A stretch of 64,000 nt of DNA from Cinnamomum chago (taxonomy: Eukaryota; Streptophyta; Magnoliopsida; Laurales; Lauraceae), in assembly GCA_038049695.1 (NCBI GenBank), contig CP142456.1, positions 16,334,501 through 16,398,500 on the forward strand. The letters are read 5' to 3'. The notes beneath the pieces were generated by a model. It saw only the letters and a program-made list of their open reading frames with translations, was not told the origin of the DNA and ran no database searches. Made by a program: the position numbers and the translations under genes. Positions 40,779 through 53,600 of this stretch are shown here, in pieces. Positions within the stretch are counted from its first letter, which is position 1. Each line of letters begins with the position of its first letter.

Positions 40779-43700
40779 CTGCCAATAAGAATTCCCATTA
40801 GCATGTTTGCATTGTATCAATATATGTTTAATAGCAAATATGGTAGAGGATGGCAGGACGCCAAAAATGAAAGGCATGGTGCCGTGGACATTTGGCTTAG
40901 CTCCAAGGTAGGTTCACATGTCTAGCCCAACCACAAGCAACCAAAACAGTTCGGATGCAAAGTAGGTTACCATGTATGGACTTCACAAATGTGTTCATAA
41001 CATTTTTGTCCTTTATAAAGAACAAACTAACAATCATACTGAAGCTCATAATATCAGTTTCACAACCTAAGAATGCTGTGTTTTTTGGGTTTTGCCAAAA
41101 TGGAGACAATATGATGTTTTCTAACAGATGACCCCCATGATATATACTTTGGAAGAATATTGAAACGTGCTTTGCAGATATGTCTAAAAAACAAGGGAGA
41201 TCCAGTTGCTCAGATTTATAAGGAAATAGTGTGTGCTCCTCATCTGAGAACTATAGATAGGGGCCTGTACGGCATTTGATTGATTCTGCAATTAGGGTTC
41301 TTCAAAAGGTCATTTTGCTTCAGGGCATGTTTGTGTTAAGGCAGAAATTCTGTGTTCCTTAGATTTCCATTTCCGGGGCACCGGGGCTCAAGCAAAAAAT
41401 AGTTCAAACTTTTTCCACTTTCCATGCAGAAAAGTGGCACAGCACATCACATCGTGGAGAAGTGGCGAGCACAGGAAGTCGGACACTTTTCTGTACCACC
41501 GAGAAACCCTCAACATTATACAAACGTGATGCAGGACAGACTCATGGTCCGCATGGGTCGATCCGCCAATGGGCCCAGCCCACTTATGTTAGTTTATTTA
41601 GAGTCTTATTTACTCTTTTATGTTTTAAGTTGTATTTAGTTGGATGTTTTAATCCGGACCATCAATGTGTTTGGATGGTCCAAATTAGTTTTAGGTTTTA
41701 TTATTTTCCTAAGTGATGTAAAGCCTCTTGGCTTAGTTGATTATTGATTAATGAAATTTCTCACGAGTGATTTTGGGTCTTCCCAAGTTGTCTCTTCTTC
41801 CTCACCAACGATGGGGAGTTTGGTGTGAGGCCAATTTCAGGCGAAAGCCTGACATATCCCTTCCACCCTTCATCTCTCGTCTCTCCGCCTCTACCCGCCC
41901 TGCACCTGGTACCCTGCTCTGCATCAATTGGTATAAAAGCCGAAGATCGATTTAACCAAGTTTTGATCGTCGGCAACCATCATCCCCACTGAACATCACC
42001 ATCGTCATTCACCAGACCCTGCCATCAACCAAATCCAATCCCTGATTGAATTACATCAAGATCTGCGGCATCTCCCAAACCCCATCATCCATCGAAACAG
42101 TCTCTCCACCTTCCAGATCCAAAACCCTAATTGCCACCAAAATCCAACATTTTGTTTGCCTGAATCTGCCATCACCCATTACCATTGCCAACAATCTTCA
42201 TTGCCCAAAATCCATTTGACAGAACCCCAATCCATCAAACCCAAAATAACTCCTCCATCAAACCGCATTCGATTGAATCCCATCTTCAATCGAAATCCCT
42301 AGAACACAAGCACCAAATCACATCCACAAATTAGAACCAAATCGACCCAAAATCCCTTATAAAAAAATAAAATAAAATAAAAAATCCCCAAACCCTGAAA
42401 TCCCTAACCCTAATTCCACAATCCACAGAACCCAACTTCCTTTCAACCCACTTTGATTTTGAACCCAATCCCACTGTTCGTTTAAACCCATCACCAAAGA
42501 GTGGACCCCATATTTCCCTGAATCAACCACAAACCCATCTCTTCACCATCACACTCAACCGAAGGTCCTGAGCCCATCTTCAATCACCCAAATTCCCCAC
42601 TAGCCTAGACCACCACCTCCCTCACTTGCGTTCCAACCAAACCTCAGCCCCTTCAACCTCTTCGTCGACGTTCCCAAAACCCATCCCATAAAAATAAAAA
42701 ATAAAAAGGCAGAGAGGAAGAGGAATTGAGAAAGGAGAAGAGGATAAAAAAAAAAAAAAAAGAAAAACAAAATAGAAGAGAGAGTGAGAGGACCAAAGCA
42801 GAAAAAATATATATAGAGCAGAGAAGGGAATAGAAGAAGAAGAAAGAAGCTGGGCGTACCTGCACAGACGATCATTTCGCCATTGGCAACGCTACACCAC
42901 AACAGGTATCACATCAAGGAAGTAAATATCGGCCGCCACGTAGCGTGGCTTAGTTGATTGTTGATTAATGAAATTTGGTTCCCTTCTCCAAAATCTCAGG
43001 TATCACATCAAGGATGTAAATTTCTGATTTAGTTGATTGTTGATTAATGAAATTTCTCACGAGTGATTTTCGGTCTTCCCAAGTTGTCTCTTCTTCCTCG
43101 CCCATGATGGGGAGTATGGCGCGAGGCCAATTTTCAGGCCAATCTTCCACCCTCCATCTCTCGTCTCTCCACCTCTACCCGCCCCGCACCTGGTACCCCG
43201 CTCCACATCAAAACGTGCCCTCCACATTCAAACTATTCCCAGTAACTCAAATGAAGATTCTGATAGATCAGTATTCTTATTATGCCTTGATTAAATGTAC
43301 AAAGAGGGACTACAATAAAGCAATTTAGATGCTGATGGATCATGTCAAAAACTATCTAGAATGGGATTCTAAATCCTTCAATCAATGACCAGAAAAAGAG
43401 ATTAAAAAATAATAATTAAAAACAAAGAAAGGGCAACTGTATTAATATCAGGTATAAATTTCTGCACAATGATGTGGTTACCTGAGATTTTGGAGAAGGG
43501 AACACATTCCAAAACCGAAGTGTTTCATCTCCTGCACCTGTTACGATAGTCTATGAAAGAGTAACAGGTTAAAGCCTGAGAAGCGAAAGACATACTAGAT
43601 AAAAGGAAGAAGAAACTGTCACAGCCTAATCAACAAACAGGAGTCACAAGCAATGAAGGATAACGATACCTGCCCATCTGGTGAAATGGCAAGATAAAGG

Positions 43701-44571
43701 ACTCTGAATGTATGGCCAGTAAGTGTTGCTAACTGTAATAACAGAACAATTACCGAACCCAATAAGTAAACAGAATTGGTGGCCTTTCTTTAACAAGTTC
43801 ACATGTATCTAGGTTAAGTACCTTCGACATTGTTGGATACCGCCAGACAATTATTTGGTTCTGGGAGTAACCATGTGTGCTAACAAGTTCATTGACATTC
43901 TTCGACCACACAAGATTGCATACCTGCACCACAGGTAATAGTGAGAATCTTGTAATATTGGCAATACATTAGCAGGAGGGGCATTCTTAGGCCTCTTTTA
44001 TACACAAATGACTCATTACGAATTACTGTAGTAGCACGGAAAAACTTCTAGCACACCTTAAACAGCTCTCGCTGAACAAGGTCATTTGGTAGCACCTACT
44101 ACTGTATTGTGAGGGACCTCATCAAGGGAGAAATGTCAAGAGACAGGTGACCATAGAAAAATAAATAAATAAAAGGATGTTGGAGGTCATCAAGGGAGAA
44201 ATTACATGAGCACAAGCTCTGTGGACCCCATTGCCTGTGGATTCTCAACCTAAACTCCAAAAATCACTTGGAAGCTTGAGCCTAGAACGTGCTAGAGTTT
44301 TTTATTTTTGGGCAGATTCTGTAAACAGATTCTTATTATTTTCACTTACATGTCTACTTTTCAGAAATTATTATTCATCGTCTTTTTTCCTCAAATGTTA
44401 CATTTTCTTATGTTCATTACTTAACCAACTTGAAGACCAGACATAACATTTGATCCTATGCCGGAGTGGGATTGCAGTCAGAGTGATGGTACTAGATATG
44501 GCTGCAGGTGCATCAATGTCAGTGATGATAACAGATTAAAAATTATCTCATAGAAAATACCATACTAGTAC

Positions 44572-44607
<36 letters not shown>

Positions 44608-47600
44608 TAAGGAATACCATACTAGTAGTTAGCACTTAGCAATTATAATGTTGCCAGCTTCATTAAAGGTGAACAGACCTGACTGCCAGTGTCCATACAG
44701 CTCAAATGTGTGTTTAATGTTGTATTCCAGAAACGAATGCATCGGTCTGCAGTGCCACCACCAGATGCAAGAAGCCCATGCAGATGGGGTGACCATGCAA
44801 TAGCTTTTACAGCTGCGGTGTGCTCACAGTATTTTAGTACAGGTTGCGTCGAATGTTGGTTCCAAACGAAAAGCTGCATTGAGAAAACATTAAATAAGAG
44901 GTAAGAATTAAATGCAGAATAACAGTTGATAAATAATTCATCAAATGCAAATGACTGCCATAGTAGCATGAACCAATGTACATCAAGCAGCAATCTAACT
45001 GTGGAGGATAGGAAGCTACTCACTCTGTTATCATTTCCGCCAGATGCAAGTTCACGGTTATCATAAGACCACTTCAGCCCACAAACCTAATGAAGACAAT
45101 TAATCAAGGCCAAGAAAAAGTAGAAATAGCAGAATGCATCATAAAACATAATAAAAATAAATGATCTGTTACTGGTCAAAACAATAAATAAATGATTTGT
45201 TACAAGCTGTTGTCCGTACATAATAAGAAATCTGATGTGAACAATGTAATTGCCCAAGTATGAATATTTAAGGACATATCTGAAATCTGCTGAGGATTCC
45301 AACTATGGACATCTTGGGAGTGGATTTTGCTGCAATTTTTGTTTGGTGCAGCATGCAAGAAAGGAGGAAGATAAGGCAAAGATTTACAGAAAAATTGCAG
45401 GTCCGACCCCTCTCCCTAAGACTTCAAAATCCTCAAAAGTGTGAATTCTAGGCAAAAAAATTTCTGCGACATATAAATGGAAAATTTCTGCACCAAACAT
45501 TTACACGTACCCACAGAAAACTTCACTTCTTCCATGGAAATGCGTAAGGCCCCATATGCTAATTGCATGTCTTTCTACAAATTAGTCGGGATTAGTGGGT
45601 AATTAGCTAGTTTCCCGGGGGTTAGAATAGTGACTGGATGGTTTTGGGAGAGTTTGAGCTTTAGTTGGAGACCTAGAAGGACCTTGTCATAAGGCTTGCG
45701 GAGTATAGGGGAATTGGATGTAATTTTAGGATCTTGTGGGTCTTGGACACCTTGGACATGGGAATTGTAACCCCAACACTTTCACCTTGCATTTAGACCA
45801 CTCTCGTTGAACTCAAATCCCTTGTAAGCTCCATTTGCTAGAACTACTAGAGCCAAGTACTTTCTTGTAAATATGATAAACCATAACGAGCCTACATGGT
45901 CATAAACTCCTCAGAATACTCAACAACTGTCTTAGATCCTTATTTCAAATATTGAAAACTTGAACGCGGATCTCTGGAGTAATTGATAGGAAGGAATTTT
46001 TGCTTCAACAAATTTTTCATCTCGGTCCACGTGTCAACAGGGTCAATTTGTTGGTTTTTTCTCTTCCTTTGCAACTCAACCCACCATATCACACCATAAT
46101 TACAGAATTGAGTTGCCACTAGTGTAATCTTATGACCATCCATCATTGGCTAGTGTACAAAAATATTTTCAACACACACTAACCAATCCATAAATTCATA
46201 TGGCTTCAATTTTCCATCATATTCGGGAATCACGAGTTTAATACCCAAATCACGATCAACATTGACAGGATGTGGATCTCATTGATTCCGATTATGTCCT
46301 CCATCATCTCGATGATTATCTTCACGCCGATTATTTTCTAAATTGGTTAATCGGGTTACAATCCTTTCAAGAGTCGCTTGCATTTGAGCTTACATTTGAA
46401 CTATCGTTGCAGATAGTTGATTAACAGTTACCGATAATTCCGCAACTGTTCCCCTTAAATCATCATTGTTATTGGAGGAAGACTCCACTTCTACATGCTT
46501 CTTGGGAGGCATAATTGTTGAATGCAAATTTAAAATTTGTGACTGACCTGATGTGTAGATTTGACTTCCACGATCACGTTGGTAAAAACGGATCGAAAAT
46601 CTGACGCTAGATGAGCCTGATATCGCAAAACTAAATTGAAGCAGTGGATCTAACAAGTAACTAAAAGCAGCTGATGGTACTGGGCTTCAAAGAGGGTCAA
46701 GTTTGCATGACCTGTTCCTGAACTGAGCCCGATTTCAAAACCCGGTTTCAAAGCACTTGACACTTGTGGCTATCTCAATCTCCGTGTCGAAGGAAAAAGA
46801 AAAGGGTTTTCTAAAACCCATGTTTGTTGTATAGTCGACACGAAGAGAAAGGAAACAACGAAGAGGGAGGAACGTGTGGCTGACGATGATGATTTGGAGA
46901 TTGGGAGAGGAGATGGCAATGGTAGAACTTGAGGAAACAGCGACGGCTCGATGATGCTCAGGCGAGGCAGATGATGGCGATGGAGGAATGCTTAAAGCAT
47001 GTATGAAAATATTAGCCACTACGCTACATATCGGCCGTGGCGGCCAATGCTTGAAGCATGGATGAAAATATTGGCCGCTACGCTACGTATCGGCCGTGGC
47101 GGCTATCTGGTATTGCACCCATAGCGATCCGTAGCGGCCACTATGACCGATACATTGCCGTAGCGGCCGCTACATTGCGGTCTGAGTTAAAACCCCCCCT
47201 CCCTCCTCTTCTTGTTTGCTCCACTTAATCACAGTTTGAATAAACAACAGGCAAAAAAAGGAAAAAAAAAAAAAGGGGGAGGCAGAGGAACAAAAAAAAA
47301 AAAAATTGAGTAGCAAAAGACATACTTGATGCGTGGCGACACCAGCATCGCGGTGTCGCAGCAGTGCAACGGCAGCGGCAGCGACAGCAGGGCAGCGGTA
47401 GCAGTTCAGCTCCTCCTTCCTCCTCCTCCTTTTCCTCTCCCCTCTCCGGCTTTTCTTGATTTTCGTCGACTTTGTTGTGGGAAAAGAAATAGGGCATGAA
47501 ACCCCTGCCCTTTATTTATTTCATTTAAGTGGGCACTTAATGGGCCCTTATGGAAGTTATAAACATAATTTAAAAGTAACCCCTCTTTTAGAGGGCACTC

Positions 47601-50600
47601 ATGGCACCAAAACCAATTTCATTTTGAGCTTGTATTATTTCATTAGGGTGCATTTATGGGACTTTGAAAGTTGTAAATAAAAATTAAATGTGCCCCCTCT
47701 TTTAAGAGGAAACTTATGGGCCCTGTGAAAGTTATAAATAAAAATTAAATGTATCCCTCTTTTAGAGGGCACTTATGGGCCCTATAAAAGTTATGAATAA
47801 AAATTAAATGGTCCCCTCTTTTATTTCATTAGAGAGCACTTATGGGTCCTTTAAAAGGCATAAATAAAAATTAAATGGACCAATCTTTTATTTCATTAGG
47901 GCACTTATGGACCCTTTGAAAGGTATCAATAAAAATTAAATGACCCTTTAAGAACAAATAAAAACTAAAGCACTTGATTCCTTTGACCATTGGTGGGCTC
48001 CACAATGAGGCTAAATATAAAAATAAAAAAGTCATGTCTTAGCCAAATATTACTTAATTAAAATCAATGCCTAAGCCAAATTTCATTCTACCTGAAAATA
48101 GAGCTCAACCAAATTTCACTCTAGCTAGAAATAAGTTGGCATGACTAAGAAACATGAATACAAGTGAAAAAACTAATCATTACTATTATTTTCTATTTAT
48201 ACAGCGATACAGGACCTCATATATTGAGGGCACCGCTACACCCCCTTTTCTTACTTACTTTTGCAAAAGAAACACATTTTCTTTCATTTTACAATTTTTT
48301 AGATTTTCTGAAATTTTTTCAGATTTTTTTGGCGATTTTTTCAAATCGCACCGCTACGCCACTACATATCCCGCTACGCTATGTAGCGCCCGCTTCGTAG
48401 CGGTTTGGTGGCGGGCCGCTATGCTTGAAGCCAAGTACGCACCTCGTTCCTGCTTCTCTCTCTTCTCTATTCTTCTTTCTTTCTTTATTTTTTCTCTGGG
48501 GACAGTTTGGGGTGGGGTTCTACTCGACGAAACCGGTTGCTAAGAGGGTGGTTGTGACCACGAAGCACAATGACGACGAGCAGCACCTTTGGGAATCACA
48601 CGCAGGTGAGTCGTTCACCGTTGCTAGAGATACGTCTGGAGAGAAAAAGGGTCAAGGAAGAGGCGATTTGGGGGCTAGGAGTAAGGATCCCAGTGGTGTT
48701 AGGATGGGCCCTGCTGGAGGTTGTGCGATGAGTCTGGGGAGGGATTTTCGAAGGTGCAAGGACGGTGATGGTGGACGAAGGTAAGGATGGGGATAGGGGT
48801 AACACATCGACGATCGAGGGATCGTTCGGCTCTGATACCAATTGATGCAATCATTGGTACAATTGCAAGTGTCGGAGCACAATCAGGGTTCCCACAAGAA
48901 CAATCACACAATGAAGAGAGATCTCCAATGCTAAACCCACAAAAGGGAATTTCTATTAACTCAATCTCTAAGATTACCAATCTCAACAATGTCATATTTA
49001 TAAGAAAAGAAACTAAAGGGCTAAGAAAGCAATCTTAACCAAACTTGGAAACCAAATAATAATCCTATCCAAATTAGAAACAAACTAATCCTAAATACAA
49101 CTACTTAAATAAAAATTAGAAACCGCTAATAATTAATAAAGAGTTCCTAAACTTCCTTGGGTCCCACATGTGGACCATGCCTCTTGCTCCAACAACTGTA
49201 TAACGTTGCTGCATCACTTCTTCATCAAGATCTCATTTCCCCTTCTCAGTTCTCTTGGTTAAATCTTATTTGGAGAGCAATTTCCTCCCCAAACCCTGTC
49301 TTTCATCTGGATCTATGATCTCATTGCTAGGATCATTGCATGCGTGCCCTTTTAGCCCCAGTTCTCTTATTTTTGGTGTACAGTCTCTTGTTGGGTGTTA
49401 GATTTGGGCTTTCTTGGAGTTTTGCTAGATATCTTGAGGATTTCTTGCAGGATCTTGGGGGAATTCAGCTAGATCTGGCTTGAGGCAAATATACATTTAT
49501 AATTCCATAACATCCATGCTTGATTTCATTGATTTGATGTTGGATCTACTATAGAAAACCCTATTTCAAGCTCTTTGTATGGTTTTGTATGGTTTTGATG
49601 CTAATTACATGATTATGGGTTGTTAATGGGTAATTTGATAGAATTACGTCTTGCATGTGATGTATCAGGCCTTCACCATGTTGCTTAAGATGGAATTCTG
49701 CAGGTTTTGGTGATGGAATGAAATCCCCTTTGAATTCAGATTCGTCTCTTTTAACTTGCAAAACTGGGGATCTACGGCTAACCATAAACCCCTATGGCTA
49801 GCCGCTAGCCGTAAGGGTACAGAAGGCCTATCATGGTTGCTTTTGCAGTACTTTGTAATTTCAAGATTTTGTATAGCAGTTACCTCATGGTTAATCATAA
49901 AGGTTTCTATGGTTAGCCATAGGACACTTACGGCTAACTATAGTCTATAGGCTATTTTCCAGCTGACCATGAATGTATTACGGTTGCTTTCCCAAAACAA
50001 TGCAAAATCAAGAGTCTGTTCTACGATTACCTCACGGCCAGCTGTACCCAGACCACGGCTAACCGTAAGCCTAGGCTTTCCTTAAGTGCAGTATTCATAA
50101 TTGTTAGACCTTAGGAACGAGCTTGGGACATGCATAATGGTAATTAATTGAGGGACCTTCGTAGGTGGTGTTTGAGCCGGCATTGACCTACAGGTTGCCC
50201 GAATCTATTTAGTTCAATGCTAGGTCAAGTGTCTGGAGGTTTAGGACCTTTGATGTCACCTAACTTTGGAACTACACTTCTAATTGGACACCAGGAACCC
50301 TAAGGCTACGTAGGGTTTGGATAGCATTGGCCACGGGCAACCTAGACCTAGGCTGGATCTTGTCTTTGTCCCTGTTTTACATTGTCTCGTGCCACATGTC
50401 CTATTGTATTTTATACTCACAAGGCTTGTACATGCTTCTCTATTTGTTTATACATGTTATACTTGTTCCTATTGTTGTTATTGTTATATTTGATGTTCTT
50501 CTGTGTTGGACTTGTACCTTGGACCTAGGATGGACCTAGTGACATTCAACATGGTATGGACTTGCTATACCCTAGATATTCGTGTTTCTTGCCATCTTTA

Positions 50601-53600
50601 CAATTATCATATCTTTAATTCCATTTGACGCAACATGCTTATATTATTATATTTTATACTCACATGGCTTGTACATGCTTCTCTATTTGTTTATACATGT
50701 TATACTTGTTCCTATTGTTGTTATTGTTATATTTGATGTTTTTTTGTGTTGGACTTGTACCTTGGACCTAGGATTGACCTAGTGACATTGACCATGGTAT
50801 GGACTTGCTATACCCTAGATACTCGTGTCTCTTGCCATCTTTACAATTACCATCTCTTTAATTCTATTTGATGCAACATGCTTATGTTATTATATTTGTC
50901 TATATGCTCTAACTTGTTAACCTTGGTGTTGTAGAAGATGTTAACAATAGCTGATCCAAGACCCATGTACAATAGGCCCACTGGCCCATTCTCATACATC
51001 ACGTGGATTAGTTGACTGTGACTCATCAATCTATTTAAATCTCTTTCCATGTATACAAACTGTATCAATATTCTTTATATTCTTTCCTCTCATAGAGATT
51101 GTAATTTGCCTTGATTAAGGCCATTAAATCTATAAGTATAGCAAAGGACTGATCGTTGAGATCATCCAATATTCCAAAATTATTCTCTCCATTTTAATTC
51201 TCTGGTTTTTTCATGGTATCAGAGCTTTCACTCTTCAATTCCTTTTGAATCTTGGTGAAAACAGTCATTCCTTGTGATTGTTCGTGCACTTTTGACATAG
51301 TTCTTGAAATCTGATCACTGAGACCACTTGTGATCAGTCCTGCTGCTCAAAGGGAAATACAATCTTGTATCTCAGAGGGAAACAGATCAAGGATATGTAA
51401 CCATAGCAACAACCAGATCAGGGATCTGTGTTCATCGACAGCTGATCAGTCTTCTACAGTGATCTGATCAACAGTGGCCCACCTGCGATCATCATAGCAT
51501 CTTCAGCAACCCCTACAGCAGTGGTCGACCAACTATACTGGTATTTTTGGAGATTTTTTCAGCATTTTTCCAAGATCAGAGGTAGGCCATTTGCTCCATC
51601 TTGTGATTTCCAAGTTTTCTAAGATAGTTTTGATCTCAACCGTACAAACTCTTGGATTATGGATGGATTTCAATAAATCTTGTACCACTAGAAAGATAAA
51701 TTGATCCTCCTTGCATCTAGTGGATCTGATCCTCACTCAGATCAAACAGTGGGCCACACACAGGGAACCAACAGATAAAATCAAGGTCGCCTGGGGTTCT
51801 TTTTTGGTGAAATTGCTCACAGACAATTTTTTTGTAATTCCTGCACTCTTTTCAAGTATCCTGAGTTGATTTGATTCCTCTATTATACTCTGCTGCTTAA
51901 TCTGGAGCCATATTTAGAGTAATAAATCATGGACAAAAGTGAACTTTCACTGATTAAGTTCAATGGGACAAATTACACATCCTGGGCCTTCCAGTTTCAG
52001 ATCTACCTTAAAGGAAAAGAACTATGGGGTCATATAGATGGGACTGATCCAAAGCCTTTAGAAGATGTAAAGGCAGGCTCAAAATGGGAAACTAAAGATG
52101 CCCAAATCATGACTTGGCTTCTGGGATCAGTGGATCCCCAATACATCATGAATCTCAGACCTTACAAAACAGCCAAAGGCATGTGGGAATACCTCAAACA
52201 GGTATATCAACCGGATAACTCTGCCCGGCGGTTCCACCTGGAACATGAGCTTTCTCAGTTTATGCAGGGAACTATGTCCATTCAAGAATATTACTCTAAT
52301 TTTATTCGTTTATGGACGGACTATACTGAGATCATTTACTCCAATCTCCCTGAAGCCTCGATTGCAGTGGTTCAAAATATCCATTCTACTAGTCAGAGAG
52401 ATCAGTTCCTAATGAAACTTAGGCCTGAATTTGAACAACTTCGTTCAAATCTGATGAGCAGGGTGCCCTCCCCATCTATTGATTCTTGTTTCGGCGAGCT
52501 TCTTCGTGAGGAACAGCGTTTAACAACCCAGGCTACTCTTCAAAATGCAGTTTCCACCGGTCCATTAACTACTGCTTATGTTGCCCGTTCCCACCAGCAA
52601 AATAGAGACATGACTAAAGTACAGTGTTACTCGTGTTAGAAATATGGACATGTTGCCACCCAATGCAACCAAAAATACTTCTCATACTGCAAACGCAAGG
52701 GCCATGTTCTTCCTGAATGTCGGCGCCGCGCTCAGAGCTCTTCTCAGAAAGCAAATCTGGCAACTCTGGATGTGTCTACTCCTGCATTAAGTCCCGCTGC
52801 CCCTACGATGATGCCTGCTCCAACTGCTTCTTCATCCTCTCTTACCCCGGAAATAGTTCAACAAATGATCGTAAATGCTTTTTCTGCCCTTGGCCTCTCA
52901 GGTAAATCCAAACAACCAACCTCTACCTGGTATATGGATTCGGGGGCTTCTAATCATATGACCCACTCGTCTGAAAATCTCTCTACAATAAAACCTTATG
53001 ATGGAAGTCTCCGAATCAATACAGCAGATGGTGGCAGTATACCCATTACTGCCATCGGTGAGATCTCACATCCCTTACCTTTGAGTCATGTTTTCCTTTC
53101 TTATCAGTTATCTACCAATTTATTATCTGTTGGCCAACTAGTTGATAATCACTGTTCTGTCTCTTTTTCTCGTTCTGGTTGTGTTATACAGGATCAAGCA
53201 TCGGGGAAGGTGATAGCGAAGGGACCTAAGTGTGGTCGTCTTTTTCCACTACAACTATCTACACAGGATAGGACTTTGGTTGCTTCTGCCTTGTTTTCTG
53301 CTTCTAGTTCCAATAAGAGCCACTTATGGCACAAAAGATTAGGCCATCCTAATTCTCGTACTTTGTTATCTTTGTTTAAATCTAGATTGCTACATGATAA
53401 AATTTCTCTTAAGGATGTTTCTTTTAATTGCTTTAGTTGTAAAATGGGCAAGAGCAAGACTCTTCCTTTTCCCATCAGTACTTCCTTATCATTGAAATGT
53501 TTTGATCTTGTTCATAGTGATATATGGGGTATAGCACCTATCATATCCCATTCTCAGTTTAAATATTTTGTTACATTCATTGATGACTATAGTCGCTTTA

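Larger units (their letters stand above)
41527..43210 (+). mobile_element. Non-autonomous LTR element in CCS52A intron 9
   Basis: Flanked by AAACG on both sides (41522-41526 and 43211-43215). The 5' LTR is 41527-41926 (TGATGCAG...CTGCATCA), followed by a primer-binding-like ATTGGTATAAAAGCC and a ~1-kb leader rich in CAACC/CATCACC words without any gag. The 3' LTR is truncated to its last ~180 bp (43031-43210). Orientation is opposite to the host gene. A related LTR lies at 48844-49214. Between leader and 3' LTR is a rearranged block at 42903-43030 with a captured piece of CCS52A. Confidence 0.8.

Noticed and set aside
42600-42902. 100-codon minus-strand open frame rich in Phe/Leu
   Set aside because: Product of poly-A/AGAAG-rich leader of the intron 9 element; not a membrane-protein gene.
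47225-47497. 90-codon minus-strand open frame with a Cys/Arg cluster
   Set aside because: Arises from a (GGCAGC)n-like stretch inside the foldback element; no conserved zinc-binding pattern.
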